Assembly: GCF_017583065.1 (NCBI RefSeq) | Contig: NZ_JAGEVL010000007.1 | Coordinates: 248,001 to 312,000, forward strand | Direction: 5' to 3' | Length of the DNA stretch: 64,000 nt | Source of the DNA: Staphylococcus shinii | GTDB taxonomy: Bacteria > Bacillota > Bacilli > Staphylococcales > Staphylococcaceae | In this document: in pieces, positions 17,818 through 27,559 of the stretch | Numbering within the stretch: position 1 is the stretch's first letter | Layout of the letters: every line of letters starts with the position of its first letter | Translations under genes and position numbers: made by a program | The notes under the pieces: model-generated | The model's input: the letters and a program-made list of their open reading frames with translations, nothing else | Databases searched by the model: none | Told to the model about the DNA's origin: nothing

Positions 17818-18614
17818 TCAAAGTTCAAGGTCTTAATAAGACGATACAAGACAAAGCGATTTTGCAAAATATAAATGTTGAAATCAACAAAGGGAAATTG
17901 ACGACGATGATAGGCCCAAATGGTGCAGGGAAGAGTACACTCCTTTCAGCTATAACAAGATTGATTGATTTTGAAGAAGGTACGATTGAAATAGAAGGAA
18001 AATTAATTACTGATTATAAAAGTAATGATTTAGCAAAAAAATTAGCAATTTTAAAACAATCTAATCACACAGAATTAAATATTACTGTTGAAGAACTAGT
18101 GCAATTTGGACGCTTTCCACATTCGAAAGGCCGATTGAAAAGAGAAGATAGAGATCAAGTTGAATATGCATTAGATTTATTACATTTAAATGAAATTAGA
18201 GACCGTTATTTAAAAACACTCTCTGGTGGACAGCGTCAACGAGCTTATGTAGCTATGACTATAGCTCAAGATACAGAATACATATTATTGGATGAGCCAT
18301 TGAATAATCTTGATATGAAGCATTCGGTTCAAATTATGCAAACATTACGTAGGCTCGCAAAAGATTTGAACAAAACGATAGTTGTGGTGATTCACGATAT
18401 TAACTTTGCTTCTTGTTATTCTGATGACATCATCGCTTTAAAAGATGGCCAACTTGTAAAAGCAAGTACGAAAAATGACGTTATACAAACAAATGTACTA
18501 AAAACATTATATGACATGGATGTCAGAATTGAAGAAATTCGCGGTCAACGCATATGTGTTTATTACGATGAGTTAACAGCTCATGAAGATTTAGTATTGG
18601 CACATTCCATGTAA
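17814..18614 (+). CDS. sstC: Catechol siderophore ABC transporter ATPase SstC
   Basis: A 266-residue FepC-type ATPase. Walker A is GPNGAGKSTL near residues 38-47, the signature is LSGGQRQRAYVAM, Walker B is YILLDEPLNNLD, and the H-loop is VVIHDINFA. The start is an unusual TTG at 17814, nine bases after AAAGGAG; the nearby ATG at 17806 is out of frame. The start overlaps the sstB stop. It energises the SstA-SstB permease. Confidence 0.94.
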   Translation: MIKVQGLNKTIQDKAILQNINVEINKGKLTTMIGPNGAGKSTLLSAITRLIDFEEGTIEIEGKLITDYKSNDLAKKLAILKQSNHTELNITVEELVQFGRFPHSKGRLKREDRDQVEYALDLLHLNEIRDRYLKTLSGGQRQRAYVAMTIAQDTEYILLDEPLNNLDMKHSVQIMQTLRRLAKDLNKTIVVVIHDINFASCYSDDIIALKDGQLVKASTKNDVIQTNVLKTLYDMDVRIEEIRGQRICVYYDELTAHEDLVLAHSM

Positions 18615-18719
18615 TAAATTAATGATAACTTTGAGGGGAGTGATGCAACTGTAACGTTGTTAACTTTTAGGGACATAAAAAGGAATACATCATTTAGAAA
18701 TCCAGGAGGAGTTAAGCAC

Positions 18720-19766
18720 ATGAAAAAATTAGGATTATTATTAGTAGTAGGGTTAATGTTTTTATTAGTAGCATGTAGTAATGGTGGATCAGACGATAAA
18801 AAAAATTCAGAAGCTGATTCAAAAGGCGAAAGTTCAGATAAAACTGTAAAAATTGAAAATAACTATCAAGCAAGTGGAGAGAAACGTGATGGCAGTGATG
18901 CTAAAGCAGTCAAGGAAACTGTAGAAGTTCCTAAAAATCCAAAAAATGCAGTTGTTTTTGATTATGGTACATTAGATACAATGAAAGAATTAGGACTTGA
19001 AGATAAAGTAAAAGCACTTCCTAAAGGTGAAGGTAATAAATCATTACCAGATTTCTTAAGTGATTTCAAAGATGAAAAATATTTAAATACTGGAAGTCTA
19101 AAAGAAGTTAATTTCGATAAAGTTGCTGAAGCTAAACCAGAAGTTATTTATATTTCAGGACGTACAGCGAATCAAAAAAATCTAGATGAATTCAAAAAAG
19201 CTGCGCCAGATGCAAAAGTAGTTTACGTTGGCGTTGATGATAAAGATGAAGTGAATTCATTGAAAAAGAACACTGAAAATTTAGGTAAAATTTATGATAA
19301 AGAAGACAAAGCAAAATCACTAACTAAAAAATTAGATGATAAAATTGCAGGCATCAAAGATAAAACAAAAGATTTAAAAGATAAAAAAGCGTTATTCTTA
19401 TTAGTAAATGAAGGTGAATTATCAACATTTGGAGCAGGTGAACGTTTCGGTTCGATGATATTTGATACAATGGGCTTCACACCAGCTGATGAAAATATTA
19501 AAAATAGTAAACACGGTCAAAATGTAACAAATGAATATGTAGCAGAGAAAAACCCAAGTATTATCTTTGCAATGGACCGTGGACAAGCAATTAGTGGTAA
19601 ATCAACAGCTAAAAACGCATTAGGTAACGATGTAATCAAAGATGTAGATGCAATTAAAGATGACAAAGTATATGAGCTTGATCCTAAACTTTGGTACTTT
19701 GCAAGTGGATCAACAACAACAGCAATTAAACAAATTGAAGAAGTTGAGAAAGCTTTAGAAAAATAA
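18720..19766 (+). CDS. sstD: Catechol siderophore-binding lipoprotein SstD
   Basis: The extracellular substrate-binding lipoprotein of the Sst system, 348 residues. The start is the ATG at 18720, nine bases after AGGAGGAG; an upstream in-frame codon at 18657 would add 21 unlikely residues. The signal peptide ends in the lipobox LLVAC, followed by a Ser/Asp/Lys-rich linker and a PeripBP_2 (FhuD/FepB-like) domain with VVFDYGTLDTMKELGLEDKV and YISGRTANQKNLDEF. It captures ferric catecholates and hands them to SstAB. A hairpin terminator closes the operon. Confidence 0.94.
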   Translation: MKKLGLLLVVGLMFLLVACSNGGSDDKKNSEADSKGESSDKTVKIENNYQASGEKRDGSDAKAVKETVEVPKNPKNAVVFDYGTLDTMKELGLEDKVKALPKGEGNKSLPDFLSDFKDEKYLNTGSLKEVNFDKVAEAKPEVIYISGRTANQKNLDEFKKAAPDAKVVYVGVDDKDEVNSLKKNTENLGKIYDKEDKAKSLTKKLDDKIAGIKDKTKDLKDKKALFLLVNEGELSTFGAGERFGSMIFDTMGFTPADENIKNSKHGQNVTNEYVAEKNPSIIFAMDRGQAISGKSTAKNALGNDVIKDVDAIKDDKVYELDPKLWYFASGSTTTAIKQIEEVEKALEK

Positions 19767-19803
19767 GTTTAAATGACGTTATCTGTGGGGGAACGTCTGA
19801 ATT

Positions 19804-19835
19804 GAGAGTCTGGCTTATACCAGGCTCTCTTTTTA
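19804..19835 (+). terminator. Terminator of sstABCD
   Basis: GAGAGTCTGG (19804-19813) pairs with CCAGGCTCTC (19820-19829), with one wobble, then a T-run. Confidence 0.85.
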
Positions 19836-19931
19836 ATGCTCCAAGTTAAGTTAATGAATTATTAAAAAATAGTAGAATCGTTGAGTTAAATCGCATTTAT
19901 AATATATTAAAATGATAATTGAAGCCGTGTT

Positions 19932-19960
19932 ATATCTTGGTTTTAAATAAATCAAGATAT
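19932..19960. repeat. AT-rich 12-bp stem-loop upstream of the PH-like gene
   Basis: ATATCTTGGTTT (19932-19943) pairs with AAATCAAGATAT (19949-19960). It lies in the otherwise empty 315-bp spacer 19767-20081. It could be a second terminator or a leader structure. Confidence 0.5.
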
Positions 19961-20081
19961 TATTAAACTTTAAGGTAGTAATGTTATAATAATGGAATGA
20001 ATACAAGATGATTTTTAGAAAATAAGCCTCTAACATCAACTTGTAAAAATCAAAACAACGAATGTAGGAGGATTGAAATAC

Positions 20082-20408
20082 ATGATACTAGATAATATTA
20101 ATCCAAATGATTTGTATCCAACTGAGAAAAAGGGACCTAGTGTCTTGGGAACTATAGAATATTCTGTACAAGGTTCTTCGGAATTTGAAGGAGCTTTTAT
20201 AGCCACGAGTGAAAGAATTATCTTGAATGTGGATATGAACGGTGAATTTTATTATAGAAGCATAGCATATAATGAAATAGAATCGATTAACTACGATGGT
20301 GAAAAAATCAATTTTAAATTTAATATTGGACCAATGCCTATGAAGGATATTCAAAAAGGTGACGTAGAGACTTTCATTCAATTTGTTAGTGATAAAATAG
20401 ATCATTAA
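20082..20408 (+). CDS. Small PH-like domain protein of unknown function
   Basis: 108 residues. The ATG at 20082 is chosen because AGGAGG lies ten bases upstream; a TTG at 20073 in the same frame is too close to it. The middle part (YSVQGSSEFEGAFIATSERI ... SIAYNEIESINYDG) has the alternating strands and ATSERIIL-type motif of bacterial PH (YokE-like) domains, ending in an amphipathic helix (VETFIQFVSDKID). No membrane segment or signal peptide is seen. It stands alone, convergent with the CHY zinc-finger gene. The function is unknown. Confidence 0.7.
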   Translation: MILDNINPNDLYPTEKKGPSVLGTIEYSVQGSSEFEGAFIATSERIILNVDMNGEFYYRSIAYNEIESINYDGEKINFKFNIGPMPMKDIQKGDVETFIQFVSDKIDH

Positions 20409-20511
20409 TTGACTAACTGAAAAATTGACAATCAATCGAAGTGTGAAATTGTGAATTTAATAATTGAAGTTACAACAAATGAAATAGTTTGGTACATAAA
20501 TACTAATACTT

Positions 20512-20558
20512 AAAATAAACAAAACCTTCAATTTTTGTGGGGGTGTTGTTTATTTTAT
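20512..20558 (+). terminator. Terminator after the PH-like gene
   Basis: AAAATAAACAAAACC (20512-20526) pairs with GGTGTTGTTTATTTT (20542-20556), with one mismatch. Confidence 0.65.
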
Positions 20559-20625
20559 CCAAAATCACAGGAAAGTATTATAAGCAAAGTGTAATTATCA
20601 AAATTTTGAAATCAAAGAAACTGTA

Positions 20626-20680
20626 AAAAAATACGTGTTACATCTTATTTATTAAACAGAAGATGTAACACGTATTTTTT
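20626..20680. terminator. Bidirectional terminator facing the murB unit
   Basis: A perfect 21-bp stem (20626-20646 with 20660-20680, core TACGTGTTACATCTT), with A/T-runs on both sides, 11 bases after the minus-strand stop at 20692. Confidence 0.9.
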
Positions 20681-20691
20681 AAAATGGCTAA

Positions 20692-21006
20692 TTAAACTGA
20701 AAAATATAAATGATAGTGATATTTACAACGATTGTTGAAATGCGCATCACACTCGGGACAAGCTTCAATCATCATATAGTCATTGATAGTCATTTCATGA
20801 TGGCAAACGCCACATAAAATTGCTTTTTCATTAAATTCGTCTGAATTCCATCGCTGTATGCTATGGTTTTCATGTTCATTATGACATTTATAGCAAGGAT
20901 AATATTTATCACAACATTTAAATTTAATTGCAATAATGTCTAATGGTGTTTGATAGTGTATACACCGAGACTCATTATCTACTGTAGAACCGTATACATT
21001 AATCAT
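20692..21006 (-). CDS. CHY-type zinc finger protein
   Basis: A 104-residue cytosolic protein packed with Cys and His: RCIHYQTPLDIIAIKFKCC, YYPCYKCHNEHENH, ILCGVCHHEM and ACPECDAHFNNRCKYHYH. This pattern is the CHY zinc-finger family (PF05495), which binds several Zn ions; the bacterial role is not established. It lies 14 bp downstream of murB on the same strand and probably shares its transcript. Many annotations place such proteins with stress or redox functions, but nothing here fixes that. Confidence 0.88.
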   Translation of the reverse strand: MINVYGSTVDNESRCIHYQTPLDIIAIKFKCCDKYYPCYKCHNEHENHSIQRWNSDEFNEKAILCGVCHHEMTINDYMMIEACPECDAHFNNRCKYHYHLYFSV

Positions 21007-21020
21007 AGTCTTTGCTCCTA

Positions 21021-21941
21021 TTAATCAACAGGATGGTCTCCAATGATTCTTACTTCGGGATGGAGATCAACGTCAAATTTTTCTTTTACGACTTCTTGAA
21101 CGTAGTGAATTAAATCTTCATAGTCAGTGGCTGTACCTTTATCAACATTCACCATAAAGCCAGCATGCTTTTTAGACACTTCAACGCCACCAATACGGTG
21201 ACCTTGTAATTCAGAATCTTGAATTAATTTACCTGCAAAGTGGCCTGGAGGACGCTGGAAAACACTGCCACATGATGGATATTCTAGTGGTTGTTTGGTT
21301 TCTCGTCTTTCAGTTAAGTCATCCATAGTCGCTTGTATCTCGTCTAGGTTGCCAGGCGCAAGTGTAAATGCTGCTTCTAAAACCACTAAGTGTTTTTGTT
21401 GTACAATACTATTACGATAATCTAATTCTAATTCTTTATTCGTTAATGTAATTAACTCGCCTTTTTCATTTACACAGAGTGCATAATCAATACAATCTTT
21501 TACTTCTCCACCATAAGCACCTGCATTCATAAATACAGCACCACCAATAGATCCAGGTATACCACATGCAAATTCAAGACCTGTTAAAGCATGGTCTCTT
21601 GCAGTACGTGAAACATCTATGATTGCTGCACCACTACCAGAAATAATTGCGTCATCTGATACATCGATATAATCAAGTGAAAGCAAGCTGATAACAATAC
21701 CGCGAATACCACCTTCGCGAATAATAATATTAGATCCATTTCCTAAATAGGTAACGGGAATATCTTTAGTATAAGCATAGTGAACAATAGCTTGAACATG
21801 TTCATTTTTGGTAGGGGAAAGGTAATAATCAGCCTTACCACCAGTCTGCGTGTATGTATACTTTTTTAAGGGTTCATCAATTTTAATAATTTCTGATGGT
21901 ACAATCGCTTTTAATTCCTTTAAGATGTTATCTTTATGCAA
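21021..21941 (-). CDS. murB: UDP-N-acetylenolpyruvoylglucosamine reductase
   Basis: The second step of peptidoglycan precursor synthesis: NADPH-dependent reduction of enolpyruvyl-UDP-GlcNAc to UDP-MurNAc, with FAD. 306 residues. FAD-binding segments are [17 protein letters not shown] and [20 protein letters not shown]; the catalytic serine is in [11 protein letters not shown] and the C-terminal part has KHAGFMVN. The start codon is TTG at 21941, nine bases after AAAGGATG; no ATG lies near the N-terminus in this frame. The CHY gene follows directly. Essential housekeeping gene. Confidence 0.95.
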   Translation of the reverse strand: MHKDNILKELKAIVPSEIIKIDEPLKKYTYTQTGGKADYYLSPTKNEHVQAIVHYAYTKDIPVTYLGNGSNIIIREGGIRGIVISLLSLDYIDVSDDAIISGSGAAIIDVSRTARDHALTGLEFACGIPGSIGGAVFMNAGAYGGEVKDCIDYALCVNEKGELITLTNKELELDYRNSIVQQKHLVVLEAAFTLAPGNLDEIQATMDDLTERRETKQPLEYPSCGSVFQRPPGHFAGKLIQDSELQGHRIGGVEVSKKHAGFMVNVDKGTATDYEDLIHYVQEVVKEKFDVDLHPEVRIIGDHPVD

Positions 21942-22172
21942 CTATAGAACATCCTTTCTTGTTGAATTCATTTATTTATTATACCAATGATTCGTGTGCT
22001 TGGCTAAAATCTTAGGATATTATTTATGATTTTTTTGAATTTTAATTGGTTCATTAATAGGTTAGTCTCAAAAATGGGAATTTAGTGAAAATGCCTTGAA
22101 TTAAAAGTGTACATTATAAATATTTATTCCATTCATTTCCATATTATGTCATTTCATTTTTAACACTTTTAA

Positions 22173-22715
22173 TTATATATCAGTATTTTTCGCACCGTCA
22201 CTTAAACGTTTTATGAGTTCGCAAAACAGCTGATGCTTTTGGTTTTCGTAGTCACGAATATTTGATGCAGTAATTGCTACAGATTGTTTTGATTTACCAA
22301 ATGTTGAGGATAATATACGATTTTCACTAAGTAAAAGGTTTGTTTGCAAATAATCATTATACAGTTTTGAGTCTTTTTGAATAATATGTAAACGAGTAAT
22401 TTGTTTTAATTCTATTAAGTTACTAAATTGCGCCATAACTACTTTTTTCTTGTATGGGTGGTGTAAGCGATAGAATCCTTTATAATTTAAACGTTTTTCA
22501 TCTAAGGATGTAATATCGTGTAAATTATTTACGCCTACTAATATATCTAAAATAGGCTCTGTAGGATAATTAAAGTGCGAAGTCCCACCGATATGATGTG
22601 TTGATTTAACAGGTGTATCAAGTAAGTTGAAAAGCGTATCGCTTAGGTCTTGGTATCGTTGTTGATAAATGTTGTTAGAATCTTTTGTTATTAATGGTTG
22701 AATATGAGAATACAT
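22173..22715 (-). CDS. GrpB-like (UPF0157) nucleotidyltransferase-fold protein
   Basis: 180 residues. HHIGGTSHFNYPTEPILDIL near residues 41-60 corresponds to the HIGSTAVPGLxAKPIIDI motif of the GrpB/UPF0157 family, a nucleotidyltransferase-like fold whose biochemical function is unproven. The canonical serine of HIGST is replaced by glycine, and the PGL segment is altered. The ribosome site (AAAGG) is about 14 bases from the ATG. It is monocistronic, divergent from the lipoprotein gene. Confidence 0.75.
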   Translation of the reverse strand: MYSHIQPLITKDSNNIYQQRYQDLSDTLFNLLDTPVKSTHHIGGTSHFNYPTEPILDILVGVNNLHDITSLDEKRLNYKGFYRLHHPYKKKVVMAQFSNLIELKQITRLHIIQKDSKLYNDYLQTNLLLSENRILSSTFGKSKQSVAITASNIRDYENQKHQLFCELIKRLSDGAKNTDI

Positions 22716-22842
22716 GTAGGTTGTCCACGCCTTTCAATGTTATGATAGAACTGTTAAACTATAAATTCTGAAACAATATATCATATATCATTTTCAAGTT
22801 AAATAAGTTTCTGTATAATACTGAATGATAAGGAGTGCAGAA

Positions 22843-23736
22843 ATGAAAAAAATAATTTGCATTGTTTTATTGTTTTGCTTCTCAATTACACTAAGCGCAT
22901 GTGGCAATGAAGGATCGACCGAATTTAAAGATTTTGATAGCACGCTTAATGATGTGAAATCCAAAGAAACAGAACTGAAAAAGGTCATAGATGATATTCA
23001 TTTAAAGCGTTTAGATGATTTGAGCAAGACAGATATGACAGACAATAACAAAAAAGAATTTAACGAATTACAAAATAAAGTGAATAGTAAATTGATTCCT
23101 AAGCTTGATAATTATGAAACGGCTGCGAAAAAATTACCTGCTGATTCTGAAGAAACAAAAAAATTAAAATCAACATATTTGAAATCGGTGAAAGAGAAAA
23201 AAGCTGCTATTAATAATTTAAAAAACTTCACAGATTTATGCAATCAGGCAGTTAAGGCAAATGAGGATATTTTAGATTATACTAAGTTATTTGAAAAAAA
23301 TAGATCTCAAGTTGAAGCACATATTCAAAAAGCAAGTGACGCAGGTTCGACAACTGACGTAAATAACTTTAAGCGTAAATTAGAACAAAATAATAAAGAG
23401 TTGAGAAACACAGCCGAAAAAGAAGCGGATTCAACAGATTCTACAAAAGTGAGGCAGTCTATAGAAACACAAATTATGCCTTTGATTGATAAGCAAATTA
23501 AAGATTTGAATAAAACAGCAATTACAAACAATTATGTCAACGATGCACGTAAAAATGCCATAGAAATGTATTACAGCTTACAAAATTATTATGAAACTCG
23601 TAAAGAAACTATAGATATTAGCGAACAATTAGAAAAAATCAACGCTAAAGATTTACCGAAGAAAGGTGAAGATTTAGAGAAGTTTGACGCTGATTTTAAC
23701 AAAGAATATAATAATGTAAAAGAAGGCTTTAATTAA
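22843..23736 (+). CDS. Coiled-coil lipoprotein of the YkyA / EMYY-motif family
   Basis: A 297-residue lipoprotein. The start is the ATG at 22843, six bases after AAGGAGTG; the in-frame ATG at 22825 overlaps no ribosome site. The signal peptide ends in the lipobox LSAC. The mature protein is Lys/Glu/Asn-rich and helical, with long coiled-coil stretches, and carries the motif EMYYSLQNYYETR near residue 250 that names the staphylococcal family. It is anchored on the outer membrane face. The function is unknown; B. subtilis YkyA is similar. Confidence 0.82.
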   Translation: MKKIICIVLLFCFSITLSACGNEGSTEFKDFDSTLNDVKSKETELKKVIDDIHLKRLDDLSKTDMTDNNKKEFNELQNKVNSKLIPKLDNYETAAKKLPADSEETKKLKSTYLKSVKEKKAAINNLKNFTDLCNQAVKANEDILDYTKLFEKNRSQVEAHIQKASDAGSTTDVNNFKRKLEQNNKELRNTAEKEADSTDSTKVRQSIETQIMPLIDKQIKDLNKTAITNNYVNDARKNAIEMYYSLQNYYETRKETIDISEQLEKINAKDLPKKGEDLEKFDADFNKEYNNVKEGFN

Positions 23737-23890
23737 AAAGGTTTTTTAGCAAAGTTATAAAATTTTAAATAAACAGTTAACAATAAAAAGAGAGTTGTGT
23801 ATAATTGGAAACAATGATATGAGTATATCGTGTAAATTTCACACTTTTTGAAACATCATCGTGTGTTAAATATTTTTAGAGGTGAATAGA

Positions 23891-24211
23891 ATGGCTATAA
23901 AGCTGAGTTCGATTGACCAGTTTGAGCAAATTATTAATGAAAATAAATATGTATTTGTACTGAAACATAGTGAAACATGCCCGATTTCAGCAAATGCAAT
24001 TGACCAATTCAACAAATTTTTATATGAAAGAGATATGGATGGTTTTTATTTAATTGTACAACAAGAACGCGAATTATCTGATTATATAGAAGAAAAAACA
24101 AATGTGAAACATGAATCACCACAAGCTTTTTATTTTGTTAAGGGACAAGCAATTTGGAATGCGAGTCACGAAGACATTAATGTTTCAACATTAGCTAGCG
24201 CTGAAGAATAA
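23891..24211 (+). CDS. ytxJ: YtxJ-type bacilliredoxin-like thioredoxin-fold protein
   Basis: A 106-residue cytosolic thioredoxin-fold protein. The ATG at 23891 is chosen; the GTG at 23882 forms part of the ribosome site TAGAGGTGA. The redox site is HSETCPISANA, a single-cysteine CPxS motif near residue 31, and the cis-Pro region is ESPQAFYFVKG. Relatives are proposed to de-bacillithiolate proteins in the bacillithiol redox system. A promoter TTAACA-17 bp-TATAAT lies about 90 bp upstream, and a 13-bp stem terminator follows. Confidence 0.82.
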   Translation: MAIKLSSIDQFEQIINENKYVFVLKHSETCPISANAIDQFNKFLYERDMDGFYLIVQQERELSDYIEEKTNVKHESPQAFYFVKGQAIWNASHEDINVSTLASAEE

Positions 24212-24232
24212 ACTACAATAAAATAAAGTTTT

Positions 24233-24284
24233 AAACGCTTGTTAAGCGCTTATCAATGAGGTAGGTGTTTAACAAGCGTTTCTT
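24233..24284 (+). terminator. Terminator after ytxJ
   Basis: AAACGCTTGTTAA (24233-24245) pairs exactly with TTAACAAGCGTTT (24269-24281). Confidence 0.75.
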
Positions 24285-24490
24285 ATAATGTGAAAATTTT
24301 TCTTCTGGCATGTATAATAAATAATTGAATAAGAAATGTAGACTACTATTTTATCATTTATACATATATGACTGAATGATGTGGTATTCATATATGTTCA
24401 TATGTATATAAAATTGGAAAGTAATCGTGTTTCTAATTTTTATTTTTATCAATCAAATATCATTTTAATAAAAATACTAGAGGTGACAAA

Positions 24491-25615
24491 ATGAAAGTTT
24501 TAGTTGCGATGGATGAATTTAATGGGATTATTTCTAGCTATCAAGCGAATCGTTATGTTGAAGAAGCAGTTGCTAGCCAAATTGAAAAAGCAGACATAGT
24601 ACAAGTACCTTTATTTAACGGTCGTCATGAACTAATGGATTCTGTTTTTCTTTGGCAGTCTGGTACAAAATACAGAATGACAACACATGATGCTGATATG
24701 CAGGAAGTAGAAGCGGTGTATGGTATCACAGATAGTGGTATGACTGTGATTGAAGGTAATCTATTTTTAAAAGGTCAAAAGCCAATCAACGAACGTACAA
24801 GCTATGGTTTAGGAGAAGTTATAGCAGATGCTCTAGAGAATGATGCGACTCATATTGTTATTTCACTAGGTGGCATGGGTAGTTTTGATGGTGGCGCGGG
24901 TATGTTACAAGCACTTGGTGCTAAGTTTTATGATGACGAAGCACAAGAAATTGATTTACGACAAGGTAGTTATAAATTGAAATATATTCGCAAAATTGAT
25001 ATTTCTGGGCTGGAGCCAAAATTAAACAACGTACGTTTTCAATTAATGTCAGATTTTGATAGTAAAATTTACGGAAAAAATAGTGAAATTATGCAAACAT
25101 ACGAAACTTATGGCATAACACGTGAAAACGCTGCCGAAATTGATAATTTGATTTGGTATTTAAGTGAAATGTTCAAAAGTGAACTAAAACTTGTGTTGGG
25201 TCCAGTGCAAAGAGGGGGAGCAGGCGGTGGCATCGCTGCAGTATTAAATGCACTCTATAATGCAGAAATCATGACTAGTCATGAACTCGTAGATCAAATT
25301 ACACACTTAGACGCCCTAATAGCGCAAGCAGATTTGATCATTTTTGGTGAAGGTATAAATGAAGCTGACCAAATACTTGAAACGACAACGGTCCGCCTAG
25401 CAGAATTAGCTACAAAATATAATAAACCATCAATAGCAATTTGTGCCACTGATGATAAGTTTGATTTATTTGAATCTATAGGTGTTACAGCAATGTTTAA
25501 TACCTTTATTGAAATGCCAGAGAGTTTTACTGATTTTAAAATGGGAATTCAAATCAGACATTATACAGTTCAAGCGATTAAACTATTGAAAACGCAATTT
25601 GATGAAAACAAATAA
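24491..25615 (+). CDS. Glycerate-kinase-family protein with degenerate motifs
   Basis: 374 residues, full family length. GLGEVIADAL, DGGAGMLQALGAKF, RKIDISGLEPKL and GAGGGIAAVLNAL place it in the GarK/GlxK glycerate kinase family. Yet several hallmark motifs are altered: DSFKGSLS is DEFNGIISS, the ADGGEGT segment is FNGRHEL, GIGGSATNDGG is SLGGMGSFDGG, and the GEGRxDxQSxxGK loop is GEGINEADQILET. It may have a changed substrate, or be non-catalytic. It is monocistronic, with AGAGGTGAC six bases before the ATG. Family fold is certain, activity is not. Confidence 0.8.
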   Translation: MKVLVAMDEFNGIISSYQANRYVEEAVASQIEKADIVQVPLFNGRHELMDSVFLWQSGTKYRMTTHDADMQEVEAVYGITDSGMTVIEGNLFLKGQKPINERTSYGLGEVIADALENDATHIVISLGGMGSFDGGAGMLQALGAKFYDDEAQEIDLRQGSYKLKYIRKIDISGLEPKLNNVRFQLMSDFDSKIYGKNSEIMQTYETYGITRENAAEIDNLIWYLSEMFKSELKLVLGPVQRGGAGGGIAAVLNALYNAEIMTSHELVDQITHLDALIAQADLIIFGEGINEADQILETTTVRLAELATKYNKPSIAICATDDKFDLFESIGVTAMFNTFIEMPESFTDFKMGIQIRHYTVQAIKLLKTQFDENK

Positions 25616-25740
25616 ATTAAGTTGTTAAAATGCATTTAAATTTATCTTTTTGGAATGTAGCTCAAGTTACTAATATGATAAATAGTTTTTAATAGCCTTA
25701 TTCGTAATATCTGTATTATTTTAGTAAAATAGCATCATAA

Positions 25741-25788
25741 AAATTAAGGTTCCGGGACATCTGTATATGTCTCGGAACCTAATTTTAT
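25741..25788. terminator. Bidirectional terminator between convergent genes
   Basis: AAATTAAGGTTCCGGGACAT (25741-25760) pairs with 25767-25786. The core CCGGGACAT...ATGTCTCGG recurs elsewhere in the window. Confidence 0.9.
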
Positions 25789-25798
25789 ATAAATACAA

Positions 25799-27031
25799 TT
25801 ATTTTTGATATGTTTGTACGACTTCTTCGGTGATACCCACAATGACTTCAATAGCTTTTTCCATCACATCAATAGATGCGTATTCGAAAGGACCGTGAAA
25901 ATTATCACAACCAGTAAAGATATTTGGTGTAGGTAGTCCCATATAAGAAAGCTGCGAACCGTCCGTGCCTCCACGGATTGGTGCAGTGTTGGCTGGAATA
26001 TCTAATTTGGCAAAAACACGTTTTGGTATATCAATAACGTGTGGATTAGCGGAGATTTTTTCGCCCATATTATAATATTGATCATTGATTTCGATTTCAA
26101 TAGGATTGTCTTCGAAATGCGTGTTGATATCATTTTTTATTTCAATTAAACGTTTCTTACGTAGGTCAAATTGATGACTGTCGTGATCACGAATAATATA
26201 ATGAAGTGTTGTTTTTTCAACATCGCCGTTTATTTTCATCAAATGATAAAAACCTTCATAACCTTCAGTTCTTTCAGGAACTTCGTTTGGTGGAAGTAAT
26301 GAATTAAATTGTTGGCCTAATAATACAGCATTAATCATCGCATCTTTTGCTGAGCCTGGATGCACGTTGACACCATGACAAGTTACGATTGCTTCAGCAG
26401 CATTAAAACTTTCATATTGCAATTCTCCATATTCACTACCATCCATCGTATACGCAAAATCAGAATTAAAGCGTTCAACATCAAATTCATGAGGACCTCT
26501 GCCAATTTCTTCATCTGGTGTAAATGCAACGCGAATACGGCCATGTTTGATTTCAGGATGTGAAGTTAAGTATTTTAAAGCTTCCATAATTTCAACGACG
26601 CCCGCTTTATCATCAGCACCTAATAATGACGTTCCATCTGTAACCATAAGTGTATGACCTTCAACATTTTTCATATTTGGAAAAACATCTTGGCTTAAAA
26701 CACGGCTTGTATCTCCAAGTTGAATTGGTTTGCCATCATAAGCTTCAATGATTTGTGGATTGACATTCGTAGCATTAAAGTCTGGTGAAGTATCGACGTG
26801 AGCCAAAAATCCAACAGTTGGTAAATCAGCATCTATATTGCTTTCTAATGTTGCAAATAAGTACCCTTTTTCATCGATATCGGTTTCTAATCCAAAGTCA
26901 GTCAATTCATCGTTTAATAAATTTAATAAATTCCACTGTTTCTCTGTAGATGGCGTTGTATTAGATTCTGGATCAGATTGCGTGTCGATAGTTACGTATC
27001 TTGTTAGTCTTTCAATTATGTCTTGTTTCAT
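25799..27031 (-). CDS. pepT: Peptidase T (tripeptide aminopeptidase)
   Basis: A 410-residue M20B metallopeptidase that removes N-terminal residues from tripeptides in the cytosol. Zinc ligands and catalytic residues are seen in [12 protein letters not shown] (His, Asp), [11 protein letters not shown] (bridging Asp), [10 protein letters not shown] (catalytic Glu-Glu), and [10 protein letters not shown] (His). AAAGGGGTG lies five to seven bases before the ATG. It is the last gene of a minus-strand unit, 12 bp after the ThrE-type subunit genes. It fits with the peptide importers elsewhere in the window in supplying amino acids. Confidence 0.96.
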   Translation of the reverse strand: MKQDIIERLTRYVTIDTQSDPESNTTPSTEKQWNLLNLLNDELTDFGLETDIDEKGYLFATLESNIDADLPTVGFLAHVDTSPDFNATNVNPQIIEAYDGKPIQLGDTSRVLSQDVFPNMKNVEGHTLMVTDGTSLLGADDKAGVVEIMEALKYLTSHPEIKHGRIRVAFTPDEEIGRGPHEFDVERFNSDFAYTMDGSEYGELQYESFNAAEAIVTCHGVNVHPGSAKDAMINAVLLGQQFNSLLPPNEVPERTEGYEGFYHLMKINGDVEKTTLHYIIRDHDSHQFDLRKKRLIEIKNDINTHFEDNPIEIEINDQYYNMGEKISANPHVIDIPKRVFAKLDIPANTAPIRGGTDGSQLSYMGLPTPNIFTGCDNFHGPFEYASIDVMEKAIEVIVGITEEVVQTYQK

Positions 27032-27043
27032 AAAAACACCCCT

Positions 27044-27544
27044 TTAAGCTCTATTGTTCATGTTGTAAGATTTTTTATAAGTTTTACCATTCATTTTACC
27101 ATAATGTTGTTTTATGCGTGTATAGATGTAATAAATAATCTCCGCACATAAAATACCAAAAGCAATCGCTCCAGAAATTAGAGTCACTTCTAAAAATGTA
27201 TTAACGGCATGGGTGTATTCATTACTTACTAAAAAACGTGTCGCTTCATATGCTAAACCACCTGGTACAAGTGGAATAATGCCAGGGACAATAAAAATAA
27301 TTACAGGTCGTTTGTAACGTCTACTCATCACGTGGCTCATTATAGCTAGGATAAAACTACCTAAAAAAGAGGCTAGAACTTTACCTAAATCAGCGTCAAA
27401 CGTTAACTTATAGATAATCCATCCCATTGCGCCTACAAAACCACATGCTAAAAGGAGGCGTCTTGGTGCATTGAACAGAATTGAAAATAGCATTGTTGCA
27501 AGAAAGCTAATTATAAATTGTGAAAAATAATATACAATGGCCAT
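27044..27544 (-). CDS. ThrE-type threonine/serine exporter, small subunit (DUF3815-like)
   Basis: A 166-residue membrane protein with four to five hydrophobic segments. IFIVPGIIPLVPGGLAYEAT is the ThrE signature (PGxxPLVPG), which occurs once in each half of full-length ThrE. Here the half is separate, corresponding to the C-terminal half of corynebacterial ThrE. AAAAGGAGTG precedes the ATG. It lies 15 bp after its partner gene and 12 bp before pepT. Together the two should form an amino-acid or small-metabolite exporter; the substrate is inferred from the family name only. Confidence 0.85.
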   Translation of the reverse strand: MAIVYYFSQFIISFLATMLFSILFNAPRRLLLACGFVGAMGWIIYKLTFDADLGKVLASFLGSFILAIMSHVMSRRYKRPVIIFIVPGIIPLVPGGLAYEATRFLVSNEYTHAVNTFLEVTLISGAIAFGILCAEIIYYIYTRIKQHYGKMNGKTYKKSYNMNNRA

Positions 27545-27559
27545 ATAAGCACTCCTTTT

